Numbered from the stretch's first letter, positions 15,972 to 23,875 are shown. The stretch is 64,000 nt of DNA from Planctomycetales bacterium (GCA_027452145.1 DAIDHB010000304.1:54538-118537); one strand, 5' to 3'. The notes: generated by a model from the sequence alone, not told the origin. A program made the numbers and translations.

Positions 15972-16580
15972 ATGCGTACGACATCGGCACCAGGACATCG
16001 GTCTGAGTCTTCCTGCTTCGCAGCGGTCGTGGCGATCGCGCTTGGCATGGCCGCGATCGGCGCTCGTCATGCCGAGGCCGGCGGTGTCCATATCCTTTAT
16101 GGCCCTCACGCGCCGGAGCGGTTCGCCGAGAGGAATGTGGAGTACTACCGGGGCCTCTTGCACTTCGCGCACAACCATCCCCGGGAGTTTGCCCTGGAGC
16201 ATCCGTTCTACGTCCGGATGTTCAACGACCAGGCGATGATCGAGAATCTGCTGGCGCGGTGGGAGGCGCACGAGCAGCGGTTCGAGTACTGGCACGACTG
16301 TCTGTGGAAGGTGCTCGACGGCTACCGCGTCACACACCGCGAGCCTACGATCGGGATCGGCGGGCAGACGCACGGGATCCCGGGCGATCGAGGAAATCCC
16401 TCGTCGGGAGGCGGCTCGCCGCAGAACCATCCGGCCGGCGGCAATGGCGGCAATGGCGGCAATGGTGGCGGGGGCGTTCAGCCCTTCAGCGTGCCGGAGC
16501 CGTCGGCCGCGGTGCTGCTGGCTGTCGGCGTGTCGTTCGCCGCGATCGGATATCGCCGTTCGCGGCGGCCGTCGCCCTGA
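15972..16580 (+). CDS. PEP-CTERM sorting-domain protein
   Basis: About 202 aa. An N-terminal signal peptide (FAAVVAIALGMAAIGARHAEA) is followed by a His/Tyr/Phe-rich helical domain (about 30-115), a Gly/Asn-rich linker (GGNGGNGGNGGGG), and a C-terminal sorting signal: VPEP, a hydrophobic helix (SAAVLLAVGVSFAAIGY) and a basic tail RRSRR. PEP-CTERM proteins are recognised by exosortase and usually exported and processed. No exosortase is in this window. The mature domain (repeated WxxHxxRFEYWHDCLW-type aromatic residues) is not recognised. ATG at 15972 or GTG at 15969 could be the start. Confidence 0.85.
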   Translation: MRTTSAPGHRSESSCFAAVVAIALGMAAIGARHAEAGGVHILYGPHAPERFAERNVEYYRGLLHFAHNHPREFALEHPFYVRMFNDQAMIENLLARWEAHEQRFEYWHDCLWKVLDGYRVTHREPTIGIGGQTHGIPGDRGNPSSGGGSPQNHPAGGNGGNGGNGGGGVQPFSVPEPSAAVLLAVGVSFAAIGYRRSRRPSP

Positions 16581-17064
16581 GACAGGGACCCGCTGACGCG
16601 GCCGGTTCCCGGGAGGGCGAGGCTTCGTCCGAGCCCCTCCCCGACCAGGCCGAAAGCATCAGCGGGCTCGTGGATGACGGACGGGCGGTCTGGCGCGAGG
16701 ATCGGCCCGGGCGGCGGAGCCCGCCGGCGCACGGGCCCCGGGGACCCGCCAGGGCTCGCCCCGCTGGAGTCGGGGCTCCCCGGCCTCGCGACGGGGCGCG
16801 CCCTGACACTTCCGGGCGGGTGTCCGCCCTATCCGTATCCCGCGGCATGATTTAGGCGAGCGGAGGTTCGCGAACCCCTCGACTGCGAGCGACGGGGTCC
16901 GTCCGCTCGCGTGTCCCCACGTTTTTCCCGGGCGGGCCGTTGTGGTAGACTGGTCCCTTTGGATTGGACCATCCACGACGGAGGCGCGGGGACTCGCCCC
17001 GGCCGGATTCCCTCCGGACGGGCGGACGGTCCGGCGTCGGCGCGAGCCTTTCAGGACCACGCGG
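16581..17064. other. Intergenic stretch with one copy of a dispersed repeat
   Basis: No coding frame has support. About 16605-16676 matches the repeat at 19385-19480 (shared words GGGAGGGCGAGGC and GAAAGCATCAGCGGG). The rest is very GC-rich spacer leading to the gene at 17065. Confidence 0.55.
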
Positions 17065-17808
17065 ATGAATCGATATATCTGTGACGCGGATGACTTTTAT
17101 ATCAACGTCAACCTCAACACCGAGATGGAGCTGCCCAACAACCGCGACACGGTCCTGCATTTCTTCGAGCAGATGAAGAAGGGGTTCCCGGACCTGCGGA
17201 ACTTCTACACGAGGGAGAACGGCGACCTGGTGCTGGAGGGGGACAAGGAGCAGGACTCATATCGGTGGCTGGCGATCGAGCCCCGCCGGCTCTGCTCGGG
17301 CGTGATGAACCCCGAGACTCCCGAGCACGCCTTCCGCCAGCACGAGATGGTCCTCGACCTCGCGCCGCCGCTGTTGACCATCAGCCTGCTCGACTGCGAG
17401 GCGCTCGACCTGATGTTCGGCTTCGACTTCAACTTCGACGGCAACCACGACGAGGTGGTGGCCGAGGCCCTGGGCGTCGGCCACGGGCTCGAGGGGCTTT
17501 TTGACCTGCCCCGCGCGCAGGTGATCAACTTCGAGCCCTCGCTGACCCTGGCGCTGAGCGAATCGTGCCAGCTCCAGTGCCGCCTGGCCGTCGAGACCCG
17601 GACCAACGCCTACCAGGTGCGCACCCGAGAGTTCGGCGACGAGCAGATCAGCGTGTATTTCACCGTGCGCCAGTACTGGGGGACCGGCCCCGAGCAGAGC
17701 TTCCTCGAATCGCTGCGGAAGCAGCGCGAGGTCGGCGAGGAAATCCTGGAGCGCGCCGTCATCCCCCGGATCGTCCGGCCCCTGGCCCAGGTGATCGCGT
17801 CGCGCTGA
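17065..17808 (+). CDS. Conserved-looking cytoplasmic protein of unknown function
   Basis: 247 aa without signal peptide or membrane helix. It begins MNRYICDADDFYINVNLNTE and continues as an acidic alpha/beta protein with VLHFFEQMKKGFPDLRNFY, SLLDCEALDLMFGFDFNFDG and a C-terminal helical segment (FLESLRKQREVGEEILERAV). I do not recognise the family. Codon use is consistent with neighbours, the frame has few competing starts, and the ATG at 17065 gives a well-formed N-terminus. It may be transcribed alone; an inverted repeat follows it before the aminotransferase. Confidence 0.8.
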   Translation: MNRYICDADDFYINVNLNTEMELPNNRDTVLHFFEQMKKGFPDLRNFYTRENGDLVLEGDKEQDSYRWLAIEPRRLCSGVMNPETPEHAFRQHEMVLDLAPPLLTISLLDCEALDLMFGFDFNFDGNHDEVVAEALGVGHGLEGLFDLPRAQVINFEPSLTLALSESCQLQCRLAVETRTNAYQVRTREFGDEQISVYFTVRQYWGTGPEQSFLESLRKQREVGEEILERAVIPRIVRPLAQVIASR

Positions 17809-17842
17809 GACACGATCCGGCGATCCCGTCGGATCCGACACA

Positions 17843-17902
17843 CCCTGACGAAACGGGGATCGGCTCCGCGTTTTCGAGGTGCCTGTCCCCGTTTTGTCAG
17901 GG
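17843..17902. repeat. 17-bp inverted repeat (one mismatch) between two genes
   Basis: Arms at 17843-17859 and 17886-17902 (CCCTGACGAAACGGGGA and TCCCCGTTTTGTCAGGG) differ at one position, with a 26-nt loop. The right arm ends 51 bp before the aminotransferase ATG. Related but decayed words occur at 13822-13879. Could act as a bidirectional hairpin or be a dispersed palindromic repeat. Confidence 0.75.
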
Positions 17903-17953
17903 TCCTGGAAGCAGAGCGGAAGAACCAGCCCCCGAGGAGGCGATAGACGACTC

Positions 17954-19213
17954 ATGCCCCGACTGAGCAGCCTGGTGCAAAACTTGACGGCGGAGACGGC
18001 CTTCAGCGTGCTGGCGATGGCCCGGGCGCTGAAGGCCAAGGGCAAGGACGTGGTCGAACTGGAGATCGGCGACAGCCCGTTCCCCAGCACCCCGAACGCC
18101 AAGAAGGCCGGGATCCGGGCGATCGAGGAGAACGAGACGGGCTACTGTCCCAGCATGGGACTGCCCGACTTCCGCCGCGCGGCGGCGAAGTTCGTCTCGG
18201 AGGAGTTCGGCTACGCGGCGTCGATGGAGAACGTCGTCGTCGCCTCGGGCGCCAAGCCGTTCGAGCAGTATTTCGCCGAGGCCGTGCTCGAGCCGGGCGA
18301 CGGCGTGCTGGTCTTCAGCCCGCAGTTTCCCACGTATGTCCCGAACCTCGAGCGACGGGGCGCCCGGGCCGTGATGGTGCCCCTGCGCGTGGAACGCCAG
18401 TTCCGGCCGTCGGCCGATGACGTCCGCCACTTCCTCGCGACCGACCCGAAACCCCGCGCCATCCTGCTAAATTCGCCGCACAACCCCACCGGCGGCGTGG
18501 CGACCCGCGAGGACCTCGCCGCGATCGCCGACGTGGTGCGCGGCACCGACCTGATGATTTTCTCCGACGAGCCCTATTGCCACATGGTCTGGCGCGGGTC
18601 GCATGCGTCGATCCTGGCCGAGCCGGGGATGATGGAGCACACGGTCGCCGCCTACACCTTCAGCAAGTCGTACAGCATGAGCGGCTGGCGCGTCGGCTTC
18701 GCGGTGGCCGCGCCCGAGGTGGCCGACGCGATCGGCAAGCTGATCAACACGACCGCCTCGTGCAGCCCGCCCCTGGCCCAGCGCGCCGCGCAGGCCGCCC
18801 TGGAACTCGACCGCGAGACCCGCGACGAGTACATGGCGCGGTTCCGCGTGAAGGTCGACCGGCTCTGCGACGGCCTCGAGAAGATCCCCGGTTTCCGCGT
18901 GGGCCGGCCGGCCGGCACGTTCTACGTCTTCCCGGACGTCCGTGCCATCTGCAACCGCCTGGGCATCACCTCGCACGGCCTGGCGCTCTACCTGCTCGAG
19001 GGCGCCGACGACGCCTTCGGCGTCGCCTGCCTGGGCGGCGAGTGCTTCGGCGACGCCGGCCGCGGCTTCATGCGCTTCAGTTGCGCCGAGCCTGACGAGC
19101 GGATCGACCAGGCCGTCGCGTTCCTGCCCGGCGCGCTCGAGCGCACCGACCGCGTCCGCCGGTATCTCCAGGCGAACCCGCAGTTCGTCCTGGCCGAGCC
19201 GTATCCGACGTAG
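17954..19213 (+). CDS. Pyridoxal-phosphate aminotransferase, class I/II
   Basis: 419 aa, normal for fold-type I aminotransferases of the aspartate/alanine group. Seen: GYCPSMGLPDFRRAAA near residue 57, NSPHNPTGG, SDEPYCHMVW and the PLP-binding Lys238 in FSKSYSMSGWRVGF; the C-terminal Arg region is in GGECFGDAGRGFMRFS. It would transfer amino groups between amino acids and 2-oxoacids; the substrate cannot be assigned. GAGGAGG lies about 13 bp before the ATG at 17954. It is flanked by an inverted repeat upstream and a long palindrome downstream. Confidence 0.93.
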   Translation: MPRLSSLVQNLTAETAFSVLAMARALKAKGKDVVELEIGDSPFPSTPNAKKAGIRAIEENETGYCPSMGLPDFRRAAAKFVSEEFGYAASMENVVVASGAKPFEQYFAEAVLEPGDGVLVFSPQFPTYVPNLERRGARAVMVPLRVERQFRPSADDVRHFLATDPKPRAILLNSPHNPTGGVATREDLAAIADVVRGTDLMIFSDEPYCHMVWRGSHASILAEPGMMEHTVAAYTFSKSYSMSGWRVGFAVAAPEVADAIGKLINTTASCSPPLAQRAAQAALELDRETRDEYMARFRVKVDRLCDGLEKIPGFRVGRPAGTFYVFPDVRAICNRLGITSHGLALYLLEGADDAFGVACLGGECFGDAGRGFMRFSCAEPDERIDQAVAFLPGALERTDRVRRYLQANPQFVLAEPYPT

Positions 19214-19636
19214 TCATCGAACGCGTTGCCGCCGGGTCGCTCACAGGCGAGAGGCGTAGATACCACACGCCGCGCCGGCCCCGTCCCTCGGCCTTGACGC
19301 CTGTCGGAGGGGCTCTCTCCCCCGGCCGGCCCGGCCCGTTGCCAACTGTGGCCTGATCCACGGACCCGGTGATCCGGTCTGGTTTCGGGAGGGCGAGGCG
19401 CGTGCCGAGCCTTCCCCCGCGGCTCGGCACGAGCCTCGCCCTCCCGACGCGATCGGAAAGCATCAGCGGGTTCGTGAATGCGGCGTGGAGCGCCGGTGGT
19501 CGCTGAGGGCCACCGACGGCGGTGATCGCCGGTGATCACCGCGAAGCGTTACCCTATCGAGGGGCCCGCGCCGGGGCGGCCGGGCTTCTTGAACAAGGAT
19601 TGGAGGTCGCGCTTCGACGACACCAATCCATCATCG
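19214..19636. other. Repeat-rich intergenic stretch
   Basis: No gene recognised. It holds the 25-bp-arm palindrome at 19387-19445 and the first copy of the 142-bp repeat (from 19502), which runs into the 3' end of the minus-strand gene. Confidence 0.6.
19387..19445. repeat. Large palindrome, 25-bp arms with one mismatch
   Basis: Arms at 19387-19411 and 19421-19445 pair at 24 of 25 positions around a 9-nt loop. The arms start GGGAGGGCGAGGC. Flanking sequence GAAAGCATCAGCGGG (about 19456-19470) is shared with 16605-16676, so this is one member of a dispersed repeat family. It lies 3' of the aminotransferase gene and has no T-run. Confidence 0.85.
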
Positions 19637-19643
19637 TTAGGCC
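19502..19643. repeat. 142-bp direct repeat, copy 1
   Basis: It aligns without gaps to 21627-21768, with about 19 mismatches by hand count (roughly 87% identity). Both copies contain TTGAACAAGGATTGGAGGTCG followed by a partial inverted complement (CCAATCC), which can form a hairpin, and both end in GTTAGGCC. In each copy the right end covers the stop codon of a minus-strand gene. No open frame or transposase is inside. Confidence 0.85.
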
Positions 19644-20020
19644 GGTTTGCTATTGTCGCGAACCGCTTCGAGAACCAGGCCGGCTAACTCCTCCAGGCGA
19701 CCGAAATACGCCCGCTCCTCGCCCTCGACCTCGGCGACGACGAGACCGAGGCCGTGATAACACAGGCCGAGGATCGCGAGTCGCCACGTGTCGAGCGAGC
19801 CTCGCGTAACGAAGGTGCTCACGCAACCGGCGGCGGTGGAGTCCAGGAGCACGAGATCACAGCCGGCGACCTCGCGGCCACGAGATGCCCGAGGGAACCG
19901 TGCGGCCTCATGTTCGCGCCACAGTTGCTCGATCAAACCCCCAGCCTCCCGGCACTCGCTAACGCGATCGATCAGTGGACCGCGCAGCGGGTCCGCTGGA
20001 TCGACTCGTAAGGCTCGCAC
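19637..20020 (-). CDS. Small protein of unknown function (127 aa)
   Basis: The protein starts at a GTG (MRALRVDPADPLRG) and has no signal peptide. A helical N-terminal half (LIDRVSECREAGGLIEQLWREHE) is followed by GREVAGCDLVLLDSTAAGCVSTFV, which looks like beta strands, then a Leu-rich helix ending FGRLEELAGLVLEAV. I do not recognise a named family. Its stop codon lies inside copy 1 of the 142-bp repeat, the same arrangement as the unrelated gene at 21762-21977. It appears intact and has coding-like codon use. Confidence 0.7.
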   Translation of the reverse strand: MRALRVDPADPLRGPLIDRVSECREAGGLIEQLWREHEAARFPRASRGREVAGCDLVLLDSTAAGCVSTFVTRGSLDTWRLAILGLCYHGLGLVVAEVEGEERAYFGRLEELAGLVLEAVRDNSKPA

Positions 20021-20317
20021 CCCGTCCCGCTTCCTTCTCGCATTTCCGCACCAATAACCGACCGGAAGCCGCTTCGCCAGTGCAAAAGGACAGGCGCATT
20101 TCGTGACCCGTCAGAACCCTGCGTGGCGGGTTCGCGGCCGGGAGGGTCCGTCGCGAGGATTCGGTGTGTGGCGCTGCGGTCCGATCCCGGAGAGCTGACG
20201 TCCCCCGGCCACGTCCGATTGCCCCCTGACGGGGGCTCGGAGTCCTGCCGGCACAGACTCCTGGCCGGCCTGGCCCCTCCGTGAGCCACCCATCGGCAAG
20301 GCGCTCGAGCGCCCAGA

Positions 20318-20818
20318 TCAGCGGCCCGCCGCCTGGGGGGGCCGCTGCATCGCTTCGTCAGACGGGCCGTCGTCGCCGCGTGCATCGACTCGGGCTGCCT
20401 GACGGCGCTCGAATCTCTCCGTCAGCGCGCCGCCAGCAAACCCCGCCGCCAGGCCGCTCAACACGTACGCCGCGATGCAGCCGACGCGGGTCCCCATGGG
20501 CATGACACCGTCGCCGAATGGGAAGAGCGACGGCCCTGCGACGCCCAGGCCGATGGCGCCGACCACGGCCCCGACCCACCGGCGCCCCAAAAGAGCCCCG
20601 CAGAATCCCGCCAGCAGCCCGCCCTCCGCCGCGGCGACCGGGACGAGCAATAGCCCCATCTCCCAGCTCAGACCGCGAACCTGGTACGCCGATTCCAGGA
20701 GCGTATCCACGACATCCACCGCGAGAGCCGCCGTGCAGGCGGCGGCGGCCCCGGGTACCGCGCCGAGAAACGGAACGGCCACGGCTTGACCTCGCGAACG
20801 CTTCGTCACCACCGGCAT
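20318..20818 (-). CDS. Small integral membrane protein, unknown function
   Basis: 166 aa from the ATG at 20818, chosen because GGAGG lies 7 bp upstream. About four membrane helices are visible: AVPFLGAVPGAAAACTAAL, MGLLLVPVAAAEGGLLAGF, AVVGAIGLGVAGPSLF and CIAAYVLSGLAAGFAGGA. The tail is basic then polar (RFERRQAARVD). No recognised domain. It stands alone in a repeat-rich stretch. Confidence 0.7.
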   Translation of the reverse strand: MPVVTKRSRGQAVAVPFLGAVPGAAAACTAALAVDVVDTLLESAYQVRGLSWEMGLLLVPVAAAEGGLLAGFCGALLGRRWVGAVVGAIGLGVAGPSLFPFGDGVMPMGTRVGCIAAYVLSGLAAGFAGGALTERFERRQAARVDARGDDGPSDEAMQRPPQAAGR

Positions 20819-21626
20819 GGTGAAGCCTCCGGAGCTGAACACCGGCTTGCGGATCGGATCCGCCGCACCATCACGCTCGACGGCCCGGTCGCCCTCGCTG
20901 ACGGGAGACACCGAGCCGATACCACATCGCGACCCGCCGCACGCCGCCGCCCTCGCCTTCTCTGGAGGATTCGGTAGATTACAGATTACGGCGGCAAGGA
21001 AGTCGGTCAGGCTTTCCCGCCTGACGTGGCTGAACCGTCAGGCGGGAAAGCCTGACCGACGTGAGAATCTTCCTTGCCTGGGTGATAATCTGGGGCCCGA
21101 AACGCGAGTCGGGAGATCCGCTGGCGCGGCAGGCCCGAGGGCCTCATATCAGTGTACCGCGACGGCCTCGATCCGTCTCCGCATCTCTCGCCGATCCCAC
21201 CGCCCCTGGCATTCGCCGCCTCGGTGAGCCAACGTCCGGCGCAGAGGAACTCCCTGCTTCCTTCCGCGAAACGCGGTCGATCCCCGGTTGCCGGACCGGA
21301 GTGCCCGGGACGGTCTCAGGCCGAACCGCGGCGGGTCTCAGCCGAGGGCCCGAGATGCCCGGAGTGCGGCGGCCCGTTGGTGTGGCTGGGGATCGAGCCG
21401 GCGACGGGCCCGGCGGCATTTGACACGAGTTAGGCCGATGAGATCAGCGCATCGCCTCCGGAGCGACCCGCGAGCGCCGCGGCGCGATGGCGGGTCGATC
21501 GGAGTGCGCGTCGGGGCCGGAAAGCTGCCGGCCGGCGGCCTCCCGCGGGCCGATCGCGAGGCGGGGCGATCGTCGCGGGAACCGCTCGCGAGCCGCACAC
21601 GCCCCGGCGCGGGGGCGCCGGCGATC
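20819..21626. other. Long gene-free stretch with palindrome and possible gene remnant
   Basis: No convincing gene. It contains the perfect 25-bp inverted repeat (21002-21060). A plus-strand frame ending at 21433 finishes with RCPECGGPLVWLG, a single zinc-knuckle-like CPxCG motif that may be the tail of a decayed gene, but upstream sequence in that frame is not protein-like. Overlapping frames show no family signature. Confidence 0.5.
21002..21060. repeat. Perfect 25-bp inverted repeat with 9-nt loop
   Basis: Arms at 21002-21026 and 21036-21060 are exact reverse complements (starting GTCGGTCAGGCTTTCCCGCC), separated by TGGCTGAAC. The outer flanks also pair partly (AAGGAA before, TTCCTT after). 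Words from the arm (GGTCAGGCTTTCC) recur near 32556-32568. There is no gene on either side within 180 bp, so it is more likely a dispersed palindromic element than a terminator. Confidence 0.9.
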
Positions 21627-21768
21627 GGTGAGAGCCACCGACGGCGATGATCGCCGGTGATCACCGCCAAGCGCGATCCTATCGAGGGGCCTGCGTCGGG
21701 TCGGCCGGGATCCTTGAACAAGGATTGGAGGTCGGGCTGCGCCGACTCCAATCCTCGATCGTTAGGCC
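21627..21768. repeat. 142-bp direct repeat, copy 2
   Basis: Partner of 19502-19643. Here the internal hairpin is better preserved: GGATTGGAG at about 21722-21730 pairs with CTCCAATCC at about 21746-21754, with an extra TCGG/CCGA pairing inside. The right end covers the stop codon of the 21762-21977 gene. Confidence 0.85.
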
Positions 21769-21977
21769 CCAGCCTGTTGGCGCCGCAGCAGGTCGGCACG
21801 GTGCCTCTCGATGACTTCGAGGAGGTCGGCATCCTCGACGTCCCAGAGCGACCGATCAGTCTGGTCCTCGACGAGGAGACCAAGGTTGGCCAGCAACTGG
21901 CCGAACCGGACATCAGGAGAGAGTTGCTGCAGCTCGGCGAGCTTCTCGAGCAGGTCGTGCTGGGTCGCCTGGATCAT
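21762..21977 (-). CDS. Small helical protein of unknown function (71 aa)
   Basis: MIQATQHDLLEKLAELQQLS is followed by PDVRFGQLLANLGLLVEDQ, SLWDVEDADLLEVIERHRAD and a basic tail. It is predicted mostly helical and soluble. Its ATG overlaps the stop of the upstream ParB-like gene in an ATGA arrangement, so the two were a translationally coupled pair. The family has no assigned function that I can name. This copy looks intact even though its partner is interrupted. Confidence 0.75.
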   Translation of the reverse strand: MIQATQHDLLEKLAELQQLSPDVRFGQLLANLGLLVEDQTDRSLWDVEDADLLEVIERHRADLLRRQQAGA

Positions 21978-22270
21978 GGCACCAAGTCTCCGATCTTGGG
22001 CTCGCCGGCATAGGCCCGCCGCAGCTTGCCGATGACTTCAACACCGATCGTCGTTCCCGGCGCGAGCTTGGCGATCCGGCTGGCGCGGGTCACTCCATTG
22101 TACAGGACCAGAACGCCATCGGAAGTCTCGTAGACCCACGGCGCGGGCATCCCTACCGACGACGCCCCGAATCGAGCGATCTAGCGCTGGAGCTTGTACG
22201 GGTCCGGACCGCTTCGGCCCGAGGACAACCGAAGCTCGCGCGGATCAACATCGCGGAAGTCTTGTGGCAT
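21974..22270 (-). pseudogene. Small ParB-like/unknown protein gene interrupted by an in-frame TAG
   Basis: Reading from ATG 22270 gives a 29-residue stretch, MPQDFRDVDPRELRLSSGRS then GPDPYKLQR, to an amber codon at 22183-22181. The same frame continues IARFGASSVGMPAPWVYETS, VLVLYNGVTRASRIAKLAPG and EVIGKLRRAYAGEPKIGDLVP to a stop overlapping the next ATG. The continuous sense on both sides of TAG, with KLQR[TAG]IARFG reading like KLQRQIARFG, indicates a CAG-to-TAG nonsense change. The DVDPRELRLS opening and VYETSDGVLVLYNGVTRA resemble ParB/sulfiredoxin-type N-domains (weak). An internal restart at ATG 22150 would give 58 residues. The function is unknown. Confidence 0.7.
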
Positions 22271-22315
22271 GCCCCGAAGTCTATCGGGGCTGTCGGTCTT
22301 GGAAAGAGGGGATCG

Positions 22316-22390
22316 GTCGGGTAGCAGGGAGGTATTGCTACCTCCCCGCTCCCTGAGAACCGGACGTGCGCCTTGCAACGCATCCGGCTC
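22316..22390 (-). ncRNA. Group II intron 3' remnant (domains V and VI)
   Basis: On the minus strand, 22390-22357 is exactly 34 nt and fits domain V: it begins GAGCCGG (catalytic AGC triad), has a GCAA tetraloop capping the distal stem (TGCGTT/GGCGCA) and closes CGTCCGGTTC. Immediately 3' is a domain VI-like hairpin (GGGGAGGTAGCAATACCTCC) and a 3' end resembling CTACCCGAC near 22318. This layout matches bacterial introns of the class C type. No reverse transcriptase gene is intact upstream (22391-22722), so only the 3' end is left. The 3' exon would be the leader of the ParB-like pseudogene. Confidence 0.75.
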
Positions 22391-22722
22391 AAGCCTTCAT
22401 GAACGCCCCTCTCGGGACGCAACCCATTCCGCCAGTTTCCCGTTCGCTGTGGATCTGTCGATGGCAATGCGCGTGCAAGAGCCAAGAAGATTTTATACGC
22501 TAAGTCGTAAATGGATTGATGATCTCTCGGGGCGGCGGCTGACGAGATTCGGATGCTCCCGAATCAGTTGGATCCATTGCTGTCTCGTGAATCCCGACGA
22601 GCGCAGTCCAATCACGATCTATCCCAACAAATCCATGGTCGAATCTCCTTGCTGAGATTCCCAGGCGACCTTCAAGGTGCCTGTCCTGCCGTGTGATCGT
22701 CCCCAGCGTCAGTCAGGGCTCA
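22391..22722. other. Gene-free stretch upstream of the intron remnant
   Basis: This would have held the rest of the intron. I see no reverse transcriptase or maturase motif in any frame. About 22485-22525 is A/T-rich. Short minus-strand frames occur, but none has family features. Confidence 0.5.
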
Positions 22723-23226
22723 TCAGGGAACATCGAGCCTCTCCAACTCGTCGCCGTCGATCCAGAGCACCGTGTCGCCGAGCAGCCGTTCGCGACGCTC
22801 CATCCGCCTACGGGTCTCGTCGGCCAGGGTCAGGCGCACGGTCAGCGTCTGACCCTCGGACAGCCCGCCGGGATAGTCCGGGCCCCTCGGCTTTCCAGGG
22901 CGGACGTTGATGAGCGTCAAACTCGACTTGCCCCGAACGGACTCGATGACCTTGAACTGATCCATCGCCGTGAGAGTGTAGGAGTTTCCGACGTGGATGC
23001 AGGGTCCTCTCGCCGAGCTGTAGACGACCCGCAGGATGATGTCATCGGCATCGTAGCGCGGGCTCGCGACAACGCGCCAGGCCTGACCTGGCAGCAACGG
23101 AGGCGCCGGATTCTGGAAGTTCGCCGCCGAGAGCTTCGGGGGCGGCTCGACAAAGGGCGAGTCGCACCCGGCGGTCGACAGCAGGAGGACGAGGCCGAGG
23201 ACAATCGGAACGCGAGGCGATCGCAT
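22723..23226 (-). CDS. Predicted lipoprotein, unknown function
   Basis: 167 aa. The N-terminus RSPRVPIVLGLVLLLSTAGC is a type II signal peptide with lipobox STAGC, making Cys21 the lipidation site. The mature part is polar with beta-like strands (DDIILRVVYSSARG, SSLTLINVRPGKPRGP, GQTLTVRLTLADETRRRMER) and ends in an acidic segment. No domain is recognised. It is likely anchored in a membrane facing the periplasm. The gene is transcribed alone, toward the intron remnant. Confidence 0.8.
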   Translation of the reverse strand: MRSPRVPIVLGLVLLLSTAGCDSPFVEPPPKLSAANFQNPAPPLLPGQAWRVVASPRYDADDIILRVVYSSARGPCIHVGNSYTLTAMDQFKVIESVRGKSSLTLINVRPGKPRGPDYPGGLSEGQTLTVRLTLADETRRRMERRERLLGDTVLWIDGDELERLDVP

Positions 23227-23508
23227 GGCTGGGCCCTTCGGGGCCTGGAGCGGCTTCCGGCCCGCTCTCTCGGAACAATCCTCAACTTAAACCCCGATCC
23301 GACGGATATCAAGGAGACTCGCAATCGACGCCGTTCACCGGGTGGGACTGGAACCCCTGTCTTGCCGCGCAGGTGAGGTGACCGCTTGCGATCGAGCACC
23401 GCGGCCGGCAGGATATCGCCGGAGTTGAGAGATACGGCCGTCGGGCGGTGTCCACGAGCGGTTGGCGGATCGGAACGACGTTGACCTCAGCACTCGGGAG
23501 CATCCGGT

Positions 23509-23841
23509 ATGAAGTTTCGCGCAATGATCGGTCTGCTGGCGTTGACGGTATTCGCCGCGGGCTCGGCCGCGCTCGGTGCTGAGGATCCTGGCGGGGAAAA
23601 GCCGGCGTCGTGGTTGGCCCTCATCCTGCTGCTGGCGCCGCTCGCGGTCATGGTGTGGATCATGATGTTTCTTCGTCGCTCGGCCGCGAAACAACGGGTC
23701 ATCATGGACACGAGCCTGGCTCACATCACGCGGATGGAGCAGAAAACCGACCGGATGATCGAGATCCTCGAGTCGATCGACCGCAAGCTGGGGCAGGGGA
23801 ACTACTGGGAGAGCGCCGACGCCCGGCCGTCGGGGGAGTGA
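23509..23841 (+). CDS. Small membrane protein with coiled-coil-like tail
   Basis: 110 aa. A signal peptide (AMIGLLALTVFAAGSAALGA) is followed by one membrane helix (WLALILLLAPLAVMVWIMMF), a basic stop-transfer RRSAAKQR and a cytoplasm-facing helix with heptad-like hydrophobics (ITRMEQKTDRMIEILESIDR). No recognised family. GGGAGCATCCGGT precedes the ATG at 23509. Downstream is a perfect 20-bp inverted repeat that could end its transcript. Confidence 0.75.
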   Translation: MKFRAMIGLLALTVFAAGSAALGAEDPGGEKPASWLALILLLAPLAVMVWIMMFLRRSAAKQRVIMDTSLAHITRMEQKTDRMIEILESIDRKLGQGNYWESADARPSGE

Positions 23842-23875
23842 ATGTCTGTCACGGAAGGCCGGTTTGATGGTTGTC

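Noticed and set aside
21152..21433. Possible gene with C-terminal CPECG zinc motif
   Set aside because: Only the last 15 residues look protein-like; upstream is Pro/Arg/Ser-rich with no start signal. Mentioned only as a possible remnant.
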